From positions 1-5,717 of the forward strand of contig PXDP01000421.1 of the NCBI GenBank assembly GCA_003565035.1: a stretch of 5,717 nt of DNA, in the 5' to 3' direction. Within the stretch, counting starts at the first letter, position 1. Each line of letters opens with the position of its first letter. Shown piece by piece: positions 1-5,464 of the stretch. Source of the DNA: PVC group bacterium. Lineage in GTDB: Bacteria > Verrucomicrobiota > Kiritimatiellia > SS1-B-03-39 > UBA6053. Under the pieces are notes generated by a model. The model searched no databases, was not told where the DNA came from, and worked only from the letters and a program-made list of their open reading frames with translations. The translations under genes and the position numbers were made by a program.

Positions 1-720
1 GGCCAGCAGGGTGACCTCGGAGCGGGTGTCTTCCGGCAGCGAACTGCTCACCCGCACCGGCAGCACCAGGGCCTCATTCACCAGGGTGTAGGAGGGAAAG
101 GCCACCGGTTCGAGGACCAGATCCGGCAGCCGGGTGGTCCGTCCGACCTCCACCGCAAACACCGGCACCTCGCGCTCGGCCAGCCGCAACGCTTCGGGAA
201 GGGGCGAACCCGGCGCATTGTGACCGCCGTCGGACAGCAGCAGCACGGCAGACAAATCCTCCCGCGCGGCAGCCCGGGAAAGACCGCTGCTCAAATCGGT
301 TTCGCGCACGGCTGCATCCTCTTCATGTCCCAGCCGGATCAGATCCAGTTGCACAGCTTCCGCCAGTGCCTCCCAGCCGGGGCGGGTCTGAAGCGCTTCA
401 ATCCATTGTTTGCGGGTGGCCCCCTGACCGGCCACTTCGGTGTCCGGGGTGAGCATGGAGTCGGTATCGTCCAGCACCACGGCAATGCGGGCGTTCTCGC
501 TGCGGGCACTCCGGGTGTGAATCTCCGGCTGCAGCAGGGTCAGCAACAGCAGCACGGCACCGAGAAATTTCAGCCCCTCGCTGAGCAGACGGAGGCGTGC
601 AAAACGGGTTTGACGCAGGTGGTAGAGGCTGATGGCCAGATAGATCAAAAAGGCCGTCACCCCCAAAAGGCGGAACGCGGGCGGGGCATTCCAGATCCAG
701 AAGCGCGCGTCGGGGCTCAT
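1..720 (-). CDS. Membrane-anchored VWA-like protein, N-terminal 240 residues (runs off the window edge)
   Basis: The frame is open from an ATG at 718-720 to the left edge, so the C-terminus is missing. Two hydrophobic helices are visible, about residues 17-35 and 50-63, followed by a von Willebrand factor A-like fold. The metal-site motif is D84-x-T86-x-S88, with Thr where Ser is usual. A conserved Thr is likely at 141 (ETDLSSGL), and S163-D164-G165 stands in for the usual TDG. From about residue 210 a beta-rich stretch (DLVLEPVAFPSYTL) resembles the Ig-like module that follows the VWA domain in PVC homologues. Those homologues are typically 700-900 residues long and often end in a glutamine amidotransferase-like domain; that part cannot be seen here. 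The start is supported by GGAGG six bases upstream (727-731) and by an ATGA overlap with the BatA-like gene, which implies translational coupling. The role is inferred: an envelope partner of the MoxR ATPase. The domain call is good, the exact function unknown. Confidence 0.8.
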   Translation of the reverse strand, partial: MSPDARFWIWNAPPAFRLLGVTAFLIYLAISLYHLRQTRFARLRLLSEGLKFLGAVLLLLTLLQPEIHTRSARSENARIAVVLDDTDSMLTPDTEVAGQGATRKQWIEALQTRPGWEALAEAVQLDLIRLGHEEDAAVRETDLSSGLSRAAAREDLSAVLLLSDGGHNAPGSPLPEALRLAEREVPVFAVEVGRTTRLPDLVLEPVAFPSYTLVNEALVLPVRVSSSLPEDTRSEVTLLA

Positions 721-2639
721 GCGGCACCTCCGCGGCGGAGCGGCGAACGGACGGCGGGTGCGCGACGGATGTTGAGGGTGAGCAGATACGACTCCACCGC
801 CAGGAAGATCAGCCCCAGGAGGGCCAGCAGCGAGGTCAGTTCCACCCGAGCCTCGCGGCCGCGCGCATCCGCGCTGCGGTCCTCAAACACATTTACGTCA
901 AACGGAGCCGCCCACTCGCGGAGTTCGTCGGGATGGATCTGCGCGGCAGCATCGTGATGCGTGGAGCGGTTCAGGGCCACGACCCGGCCCCGGTGCTCAT
1001 AGCGGCCGACATGCAGGCGGGGGTCGGCATCCTCCGCGTCCAGCGGCAGCCACTCCTCATCGGCCCGCATCGTCCAGGTTCCCAGGGTGTGGGTGCCTTG
1101 CGAAAAGTCGGTCGAGCCCCCTTCGCGGAGGAGGCGCTGGAGGATGGGAACCCAGACAAAGCCCGCATCCAGGGAAGACCAGCCGGGGAGGGGGAGGGTG
1201 GCCAGCCGGTAATGTGCGCCGTCTCCCACCGCTTCGCGGGTGAGCAGCGGCGTGCCGTCCTCCAGCCGGGCAAGAACCTCGATGCCCTCACGCTCCTCCG
1301 GGGGAACCGCCTGGAAGATCCGCAGCAGATCCATCCGAAGCGGTTCGCGGGCCCGGTCGGCCCCGAGCAAACCGGTGGCTTCATTCCATTCGGCCACCCC
1401 CAGACCTTCGTCCCCGAAACCAGCGGAGGCGTTCGCGGCCTGCGGAAGCGAGAGCGCGACCCCGCCCTGTTCCATCCAGGCGGTTTCGGCTTCGCCGGAA
1501 GGGGTACCGGCCTCGCGGACGAGCAGATGCACCGCGGAGGAGAGCGGGGTGCGGCGGTCGGTGAGTTCGCGTTCGCCGCTTCGGGGGAGGAGTCCGGCCC
1601 GGACAGCCCGCTGCGTGGCGGAATCGTTCAAATCCATGCGGGCCACGCGGACCGCACGCGGGGCGAAGGCGACCGCCACGGTGTTGTCCATGGGATTGCT
1701 GTCGGCGGGGAGGGCGAGCAGGGCATGATGAACCTCACGGTTCGGATCGATCGGCAGAACCTGGGTCCATTGAAACGAGCGCCCCTCCACCAGAATGTCC
1801 TCCCGGAGACTGAGACCGCCGGTTTCAATTTGCAGGGGAACGCTTTCGGGGTCGCTCCGGTCCCGGTTCAGCCGCAGATCCACCAGCAGGCTGTCACCCT
1901 CACGCCGGGGATCCCCGAGAAGCTGCAGGGAGCGGTTGCCGGGATCGGGATCGATCTGCCCCACGTCCAGCAGGCGCAGGGTGACCCGGGCGCGGAGATC
2001 GGCCCAGTCCTGCCAGTCGGTGGACAGCCCGCCCTCGGGAATCCAGCTCGCGGCCCGGCGGTCGGTGGCGATCCAGATTTCCGCGCCGGCATCGTCCTCG
2101 CGGGCGATTTCCTCCAGGGCGCGGCGAAGCAGGTCCTCCACATTGGCGGGGGCCTGCGCGGGCCGGGTCTGGGGCAGGGATTCGAGGTCGGTGCCGGCCG
2201 GAAGAACCGTGCGCTCGCCGGTCGCGGAATCGATCCAGAGCACCTGCGGGCTGCCGCGCCCTTCGCGCAGGCCCTGCTGCACCAGCAGGAGCGCCCGCTC
2301 GCGGGAGGAAACGCCGCCGCGGGTCTGCTCCATGCCGGGGGAGCGGTCGAAGAGCACCACAATCCGTTCGGAATCGCGATTGAGAAAACGGGCCAGCCCG
2401 CCGCGCGACTGGAGACGGGCCAGGGCGAGCAGAAACACCAGCAGCATCAGACACCGGGCCGCAAGAATCAGCCACTGACGGATTTTGGCGCGGCGCGAGG
2501 CGTCTCGGTCCGCCGTGCGCAGAAACATCATCGCCGCCCATTTGACCGTGCGGTAGCGCAGGCGGTTGAGGAGGTGAATGATCACCGGCAGCAGGGCCAG
2601 CGGCAGCAGCCAGAGAAAAAGTGGCGACAGGGCGGTCAT
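717..2639 (-). CDS. BatA-like membrane protein with degenerate VWA domain
   Basis: This 640-residue protein opens with the BatA / aerotolerance-regulator N-terminal domain: a first hydrophobic helix at residues 6-24, the signature HLLNRLRYRTVKWAAMMFL (22-40), and a second helix at about 57-74. A VWA-like domain follows, but its metal site is degraded: D98-R-S100-P-G102 replaces DxSxS, and T192-D-R-R replaces TDG. A long, mostly extracytoplasmic middle region leads to a C-terminal membrane helix at about 601-622 and a short basic tail. Classical BatA proteins are about 330 residues; the long form is common in Planctomycetes and Verrucomicrobia. The start is set by GGGGAGG at 2649-2655, nine bases upstream, and by an ATGA overlap with the DUF58 gene. 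The stop overlaps the next start in the same way. It is probably a membrane partner of the MoxR/DUF58 pair. The substitutions at the metal site suggest that Mg-dependent ligand binding is weakened or lost; this is inference. Confidence 0.87.
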   Translation of the reverse strand: MTALSPLFLWLLPLALLPVIIHLLNRLRYRTVKWAAMMFLRTADRDASRRAKIRQWLILAARCLMLLVFLLALARLQSRGGLARFLNRDSERIVVLFDRSPGMEQTRGGVSSRERALLLVQQGLREGRGSPQVLWIDSATGERTVLPAGTDLESLPQTRPAQAPANVEDLLRRALEEIAREDDAGAEIWIATDRRAASWIPEGGLSTDWQDWADLRARVTLRLLDVGQIDPDPGNRSLQLLGDPRREGDSLLVDLRLNRDRSDPESVPLQIETGGLSLREDILVEGRSFQWTQVLPIDPNREVHHALLALPADSNPMDNTVAVAFAPRAVRVARMDLNDSATQRAVRAGLLPRSGERELTDRRTPLSSAVHLLVREAGTPSGEAETAWMEQGGVALSLPQAANASAGFGDEGLGVAEWNEATGLLGADRAREPLRMDLLRIFQAVPPEEREGIEVLARLEDGTPLLTREAVGDGAHYRLATLPLPGWSSLDAGFVWVPILQRLLREGGSTDFSQGTHTLGTWTMRADEEWLPLDAEDADPRLHVGRYEHRGRVVALNRSTHHDAAAQIHPDELREWAAPFDVNVFEDRSADARGREARVELTSLLALLGLIFLAVESYLLTLNIRRAPAVRSPLRRGGAA

Positions 2640-3568
2640 CGCCGCGCGCCTCCCCGGCCTTTCACGGCCCGGCCGGCATGGCCCAGTAGAAACGCGGTGA
2701 GGAGCTGCTCGAAATGCTCATCCACCGGGGCCAGGCGGTGGTCCACATGGTATTTGCGCAGACCCGATCGCAGGGTGGTCATGTGCTGATCCAGTGCCTG
2801 CAGATAGGAGGCGTGCACCACTGAGGGATCGGCCACAAGATCCGCACCGCCCTCAAGATCCACAAAGCGGATAGGGCGGGTGAAGTCGAACTGAAGCTCC
2901 TGCGGATCGATCAACTGAAAAAAGGTGACCTCATGGCGGCAGAAGCAGAGATGCTGCACCGCGTCGAGCAGTTCGTCGGCGGGCATGAGCGCATCGGAGA
3001 GCACCAGGATCTGCGCCCGGCGCTGGACGCGTTCCGCCAGGGCATGAAGAGCCGGAATCAGGGTGGATTCGCCGCGGGGACGGACCGCCTCAAGTTCGTG
3101 AAAGATGTTCTGCAGATGGGAAGGGGCCTGACGTGCGGGTAGATCGGTGTCGGTATCCTCTCCGCAAAGATGCAGCCCCACCGCGTCGCCCTGTTTCACC
3201 AGCATGTAGGCCAGATGCGCCGCCAGCGTGCGGGCGTAGTCAAAACGAGGGCCGTGCCCGGAGTCGAAGGCCATGGAGCCGCTGCAGTCGAGCACCAGGT
3301 AGGCGCGCAGGTTGGTGTCGGCCTCGAATTCTTTAATGTAAAATCGGTCACTGCGGGCATACACCTGCCAGTCGATGTGCTTGATGTCATCGCCGGGCAC
3401 GTATTTGCGGTATTCCGCGAATTCGACGCTGGCCCCGCGGGTGGCGCTGCGGTGCATGCCGGTGACCGGACCGAGCATGGGGGCGCCCGCCTGCAGGGGC
3501 ATGCGGGACAGACGGGACAGCACGCCCGAATCCAGAAGCGGTTTGGAGGAGGAGTCGCGGGCGGCCAC
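2636..3568 (-). CDS. DUF58 family protein (cytoplasmic VWA-like partner of MoxR)
   Basis: The protein has 310 residues and no membrane segment. The DUF58 signature is complete: GASVEFAEYRKYVPGDDIKH (45-64) leads into IDWQVYARSDRFYIKEFE (65-82). A VWA-like domain follows, with a canonical metal site D94-C-S96-G-S98-M, a likely Thr in GESTLIPAL, and LVLSDALMP in place of the TDG loop. The length is normal for the compact, soluble DUF58 type. The start is a GTG at 3566-3568, five bases after the moxR stop; the only Shine-Dalgarno-like run is a weak AAGG at 3579-3582 inside the end of moxR, so translation is probably coupled to moxR. The N-terminal LSRLSRMPL segment aligns with the usual start of the family, which supports this start over the internal Met23. 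DUF58 proteins are regularly encoded next to MoxR ATPases and are thought to be their adaptor or client; the specific task here is unknown. Confidence 0.93.
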   Translation of the reverse strand: MAARDSSSKPLLDSGVLSRLSRMPLQAGAPMLGPVTGMHRSATRGASVEFAEYRKYVPGDDIKHIDWQVYARSDRFYIKEFEADTNLRAYLVLDCSGSMAFDSGHGPRFDYARTLAAHLAYMLVKQGDAVGLHLCGEDTDTDLPARQAPSHLQNIFHELEAVRPRGESTLIPALHALAERVQRRAQILVLSDALMPADELLDAVQHLCFCRHEVTFFQLIDPQELQFDFTRPIRFVDLEGGADLVADPSVVHASYLQALDQHMTTLRSGLRKYHVDHRLAPVDEHFEQLLTAFLLGHAGRAVKGRGGARR

Positions 3569-3573
3569 AGAAA

Positions 3574-4596
3574 TCAGGCCTTGTGGAGTTCTTCCTGAAG
3601 GCGGGCAATCACATCCGCAGAGGTCAGCCCTTCCGACTGGGCATGGAAATTGGTGAGAATACGGTGGGAAAGCACCGGTTCGGCCACCGCATCCACATCC
3701 TCGATCTGCACCAGCAGACTGCCGCGCAGCACCGCGCGGGCTTTAGCACCGAGCACCAGATACTGCAGGGCCCGCGGCCCCGGCCCCCACATCACCATTT
3801 CACCGACCCAGGCCGGACTGTCCGGCTGACCAGGCCGGGCACTGCGCACGAGTTTCACCACGTGCTCATAAACATGGTCCGCCACCGGAACCCGGCGCAC
3901 CACCTCCTGCGCCTCCAGAATCTGTTCCCCGGTCAGCACCGCCTCCAGGCGGACACTGCCGCCGCCGGTGGTTTCCCGGGCAATGCGGATTTCCTCTTCG
4001 TAGCTTGGATATTTTACGTCGATCAGAAACATAAAGCGGTCAAGCTGCGCTTCGGGCAGGGGATAGGTGCCTTCCTGTTCGATGGGATTCTGGGTGGCGA
4101 GCACAAAAAAAGGTTTGTCGAGGGTGAAGGTGTGGTTTCCGGCGCTGATGCGGTGCTCCTGCATGGCCTGCAACAGGGCCGCCTGCGTTTTCGGCGGGGT
4201 CCGGTTGATCTCATCAGCAAGTACAATGTTGGCGAAAATAGGCCCCTTCATAAATTCAAAGGCACGGTGACCTTCTTCGGTCTGCTGCAGGATGTCGGTG
4301 CCGGTGATGTCCGAGGGCATCAGGTCGGGGGTAAACTGAATGCGGCTGAAGTCCAGGGACATCAGATCCGCCAGAGACTGAATCAGCAGGGTTTTCGCGA
4401 GACCGGGCACGCCCACCAGCAGCCCGTGGCCCCGGGCGAGGAGGCAGATGAGCAGCTTCTCGATGACATCCTCCTGGCCGATGATCACCCGGCCCAGTTC
4501 GGTGCGCACGCGGTCCATGCGTTCGCGCAGCGCCTGAATGGCCTGAAGGTCTTTGTCATTCACTTGATCCAATGCGGGAGTCGAAACACTGTCCAT
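3574..4596 (-). CDS. moxR: MoxR-family AAA+ ATPase
   Basis: This 340-residue AAA+ ATPase has all catalytic elements. They are Walker A GVPGLAKT (62-69, Lys68 and Thr69), Walker B IVLADEINR (124-132, Asp128 and Glu129), sensor 1 in ATQNP (Asn170), and the EGTYPLPEAQLDRFMF block (175-190) with Arg187 as the likely arginine finger. The C-terminal lid ends with HRILTNFHAQSEGL. This is the standard MoxR layout (AAA_3 core plus lid) at a normal length. MoxR proteins act as hexameric chaperone-like ATPases working with VWA-domain proteins, in keeping with the DUF58 and VWA-like genes that follow. The ATG at 4594-4596 is preceded by AGGA (4605-4608) eight bases upstream. It is the first gene of the operon and lies 152 bp downstream of the small basic gene, behind a terminator. 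The gene symbol is a family name; the members of this family are not distinguished further here. Confidence 0.96.
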   Translation of the reverse strand: MDSVSTPALDQVNDKDLQAIQALRERMDRVRTELGRVIIGQEDVIEKLLICLLARGHGLLVGVPGLAKTLLIQSLADLMSLDFSRIQFTPDLMPSDITGTDILQQTEEGHRAFEFMKGPIFANIVLADEINRTPPKTQAALLQAMQEHRISAGNHTFTLDKPFFVLATQNPIEQEGTYPLPEAQLDRFMFLIDVKYPSYEEEIRIARETTGGGSVRLEAVLTGEQILEAQEVVRRVPVADHVYEHVVKLVRSARPGQPDSPAWVGEMVMWGPGPRALQYLVLGAKARAVLRGSLLVQIEDVDAVAEPVLSHRILTNFHAQSEGLTSADVIARLQEELHKA

Positions 4597-4636
4597 AAAA
4601 TATATCCTGATTAAGAAGCTTGCGTATGCGGTCTAC

Positions 4637-4663
4637 AACATATCAGCAAATCCCCGGATGCAA
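4637..4663 (-). promoter_or_regulatory. Candidate promoter for the moxR operon
   Basis: Between the terminator and moxR, the minus strand reads TTGCAT (4658-4663), 15 bases, then TATGTT (4637-4642). A TGA directly before the -10 hexamer makes an extended -10 (TGnTATGTT). Each hexamer matches the sigma-70 consensus at 4 of 6 positions and the spacer is short, so this is only a plausible reading. It would give a leader of about 35 nt. The position argues for a promoter here, because the operon is separated from the upstream gene by an intrinsic terminator. Confidence 0.3.
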
Positions 4664-4680
4664 TCTAAAAAGGGGAAATT

Positions 4681-4715
4681 AAAAAACAAAAAAACCGTCA
4701 GGCAACTGACGGTTT
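4681..4715 (-). terminator. Intrinsic terminator of the small basic gene
   Basis: A perfect 10-bp stem (4692-4701 with 4706-4715, arm CTGACGGTTT on the plus strand) closes a 4-base loop. On the minus strand it is followed by a T-rich tract, TTTTGTTTTTT (4681-4691), the classical rho-independent form. It lies about 34 bp after the stop of the 68-residue gene and just before the moxR promoter region, so it separates the two transcription units. Confidence 0.9.
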
Positions 4716-4722
4716 GGTCGAC

Positions 4723-4752
4723 GTAAGGCGGCAACGCCTTTTTTCGCCTTAC
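4723..4752. terminator. Second hairpin overlapping the stop codon of the small basic gene
   Basis: AAGGCG (4725-4730) and CGCCTT (4735-4740) form a 6-bp stem with a GCAA loop, followed on the plus strand by TTTT, so the stem plus six Ts could act as a plus-strand terminator. The same left arm, extended to GTAAGGCG (4723-4730), can instead pair with CGCCTTAC (4745-4752), an 8-bp stem that includes the TAA stop of the minus-strand gene. The two pairings exclude each other. On the minus strand the structure sits directly ahead of the main terminator and may protect the 3' end or assist termination. No plus-strand gene that would need a terminator here is evident. Confidence 0.5.
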
Positions 4753-4955
4753 TTATCGGCAAACATCGCGGCGGTTTTGGCCGGATATTTCAGCAGATCG
4801 CGCACTTCTTTGGGATTAAGTTTGGCCACTTCGGCCTCGCTCATGCCCAGGCCGACCAGGCGTTCGCGGTGCTGGCGCTGGCGCTGCAGTTTGGCGCTTC
4901 CGCCCTTGGAAGGGCGGGTGATGACGGTTTTGGTGAATTTGCGTCCGATACCCAT
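4749..4955 (-). CDS. Small, highly basic protein of unknown function
   Basis: The 68-residue product is not one I recognise. It has 16 Lys/Arg and 6 Asp/Glu (net about +10), with the charge concentrated in the first 32 residues, which contain a Gly/Ser/Lys turn (SKGGSA, 16-21) and an RQRQHRER run (25-32). The second half looks like two short amphipathic helices, SEAEVAKL (39-46) and PKEVRDLLK (48-56). No signal peptide or membrane helix is visible. The start is supported by AGGA (4965-4968), nine bases upstream of the ATG, and the gene ends with a strong intrinsic terminator, so it looks like a monocistronic, truly expressed gene. The composition suggests binding to RNA, DNA or the ribosome, but that is inference from charge alone. 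It precedes moxR in the same direction, with no sign of a functional link. Confidence 0.72.
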   Translation of the reverse strand: MGIGRKFTKTVITRPSKGGSAKLQRQRQHRERLVGLGMSEAEVAKLNPKEVRDLLKYPAKTAAMFADK

Positions 4956-5122
4956 GGTAAAATTTCCTAAATTGAACGTGAAAAAGATCTGCGCAGTGCA
5001 GAAGGTTGAGAAGTCGCTTCTATGCAGTGTTTACGGCGGCTTGGCAAGCGGAAACTCTGAAAACTTCCTTGGATGGACACATGTCACGGACGCATCTTAC
5101 AATGGGTTTTCGTATACCGTAG

Positions 5123-5144
5123 CTGCAACGGTCCCCAGTTGCAG
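5123..5144. repeat. Inverted repeat, hairpin 1 (7-bp stem)
   Basis: CTGCAAC (5123-5129) and GTTGCAG (5138-5144) form a perfect 7-bp stem around the 8-base loop GGTCCCCA. Part of this loop is complementary to the loop of the hairpin at 5166-5187. Confidence 0.6.
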
Positions 5145-5165
5145 AACAAATCACCGCCAATCATT

Positions 5166-5187
5166 TCGAAGCTGGGGACAGCTTCGA
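5166..5187. repeat. Inverted repeat, hairpin 2 (8-bp stem)
   Basis: TCGAAGCT (5166-5173) and AGCTTCGA (5180-5187) form a perfect 8-bp stem around the 6-base loop GGGGAC. The loop is the exact complement of GTCCCC in the loop of hairpin 1. The GGGGAC/GTCCCC theme recalls REP-type elements near Y1-family transposases, but no such gene is in the window. Confidence 0.6.
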
Positions 5188-5243
5188 CGACGAACAACCG
5201 GATCTTTCCGTGATTATGAGATACGCCAACCCGGAGGTGAAGC

Positions 5244-5304
5244 GAACGATTTTCCGATCATCGGAAAACAGGCGGGTTGATTTTCCGATGATCGGAAAAC
5301 GTTC
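5244..5304. repeat. Pair of 19-bp palindromes, reverse complements of each other
   Basis: Unit 1 is TTTTCCGATCATCGGAAAA (5250-5268) and unit 2 is TTTTCCGATGATCGGAAAA (5281-5299). Each is a perfect palindrome of 9+9 bases around one central base, C in unit 1 and G in unit 2, so each unit is also the exact reverse complement of the other. The direct identity extends to GATTTTCC...GGAAAAC, 22 bases at 5248-5269 and 5279-5300 with the central base as the only difference. The centres are 31 bp apart, close to three helical turns. Outer arms GAACG (5244-5248) and CGTTC (5300-5304) extend the symmetry over 61 bp, with one unpaired base. It could be a paired operator for a dimeric regulator, or a copy of a dispersed palindromic repeat. 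Confidence 0.88.
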
Positions 5305-5367
5305 ACGGACGCCGTTTCATGGATAACCGGTCCAGGGGCCTCCGGAATCACGGTAGTTTTAACGTCG

Positions 5368-5383
5368 CATAATATATATTATG
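5368..5383. repeat. AT-rich 16-bp perfect palindrome
   Basis: CATAATATATATTATG is its own reverse complement. It sits in the most AT-rich part of the window and is directly followed by TATAAT (5384-5389) on the plus strand, but no convincing -35 element lies at the right distance and no plus-strand gene follows. The low melting stability would suit an unwinding element or an AT-binding protein site. Confidence 0.6.
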
Positions 5384-5432
5384 TATAATACCGTATTCTA
5401 TAAAACGTTCGTAATCAACTAATTAAGTATGC

Positions 5433-5464
5433 TGTGGATAAATATTGTCAGTAACTGTGGAAAT
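5433..5464 (-). promoter_or_regulatory. Two DnaA-box-like sites next to an AT-rich stretch
   Basis: On the minus strand, 5433-5441 reads TTATCCACA, a perfect strong (R1-type) DnaA box. A second site in the same orientation, ATTTCCACA (5456-5464), matches the relaxed consensus TTWTNCACA at 8 of 9 positions; the starts are 23 bp apart. A weaker 7-of-9 match, TTATCCATG, lies at 5318-5326. An AT-rich stretch (about 5355-5430) lies beside them, as at replication origins. No dnaA, dnaN or other replication gene is in the window, so origin function is unproven; the sites could equally be chance or a DnaA-binding regulatory locus. Confidence 0.35.

Larger units (their letters stand above)
5123..5326 (+). 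pseudogene. Possible remnant of a CopG-type antitoxin gene
   Basis: One plus-strand frame, open from the TAG at 5120-5122 to the TAA at 5324-5326, reads VAEQITANHFEAGDSFDDEQ from 5138, then PDLSVIMRYANPEVKRT up to 5247. The pattern of ITA..F, an acidic middle and a basic VKR-type end resembles the N-terminal part of small CopG/ribbon-helix-helix antitoxins, in which the ribbon (usually KRVNVDFP) follows next. Here the frame runs straight into the palindrome pair at 5244-5304 and the helix-turn-helix part is absent; the VDFP seen after the first palindrome is encoded partly by the second palindrome. No ATG, GTG or TTG start with a ribosome binding site precedes the conserved-looking part. No toxin gene is visible beside it. 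The resemblance is from memory and weak; it may be a chance open frame. Confidence 0.3.
4956..5463. other. 508-bp intergenic region rich in palindromes, no intact gene
   Basis: No complete gene with a credible start, ribosome binding site and product was found on either strand. The longest open frame (plus, through 5280) overlaps the small basic gene in antisense and has no protein-like features. From left to right the region holds a small odd palindrome AGAAG-TCG-CTTCT (5009-5021), two hairpins with complementary loops (5123-5144 and 5166-5187), a coding remnant in the plus direction (5123-5326), a nested palindrome pair (5244-5304), an AT-rich stretch (about 5355-5450) with a 16-bp palindrome, and two DnaA-box-like sites. 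The AT-rich part contrasts sharply with the GC-rich genes on both sides. Confidence 0.75.

Noticed and set aside
220..957. 245-codon plus-strand frame and a 109-codon minus-strand frame (398-727)
   Set aside because: Both overlap the VWA-like gene, whose minus-strand frame (open to the window edge) has two membrane helices, VWA-like motifs and a good ribosome binding site. The minus-strand alternative starts at a GTG without a comparable site.
933..2789. 618-codon open frame on the plus strand
   Set aside because: It lies antisense to the BatA-like gene and the end of the DUF58 gene, has low-complexity Gly/Arg/Gln-rich content and no domain, and its existence is explained by the strong G/C codon bias of the real genes.
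3583..4614. 343-codon open frame on the plus strand
   Set aside because: It is antisense to moxR, whose complete set of AAA+ motifs leaves no doubt about the real strand. The frame is His/Gly/Gln-rich with no recognisable fold.
4714..5280. 188-codon plus-strand frame over the small basic gene and intergenic region
   Set aside because: It runs antisense through the terminator and the 68-residue gene, shows no domain, and ends inside the spacer between the palindromes. A shorter version from the ATG at 4954 has no ribosome binding site that I can see.
5244..5304. CRISPR-like repeat array
   Set aside because: There are only two units, the spacer is 9-12 bases, the units are palindromic to the centre, and no cas gene is nearby.
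5084..5312. 10-bp direct repeat TCACGGACGC at 5084-5093 and 5303-5312 as target-site duplication of an inserted element
   Set aside because: It flanks the hairpins, the remnant and the palindromes in a suggestive way, but a 10-bp match within a 500-bp region is not very unlikely by chance, no terminal inverted repeats lie inside it, and no transposase is present.
5359..5389. Plus-strand promoter with the TATAAT at 5384-5389
   Set aside because: The -10 is perfect but lies in an AT-only context where it is expected by chance. The best -35 (TTAACG) is 19 bases away, and transcription would enter the glycosyltransferase-like gene in antisense.
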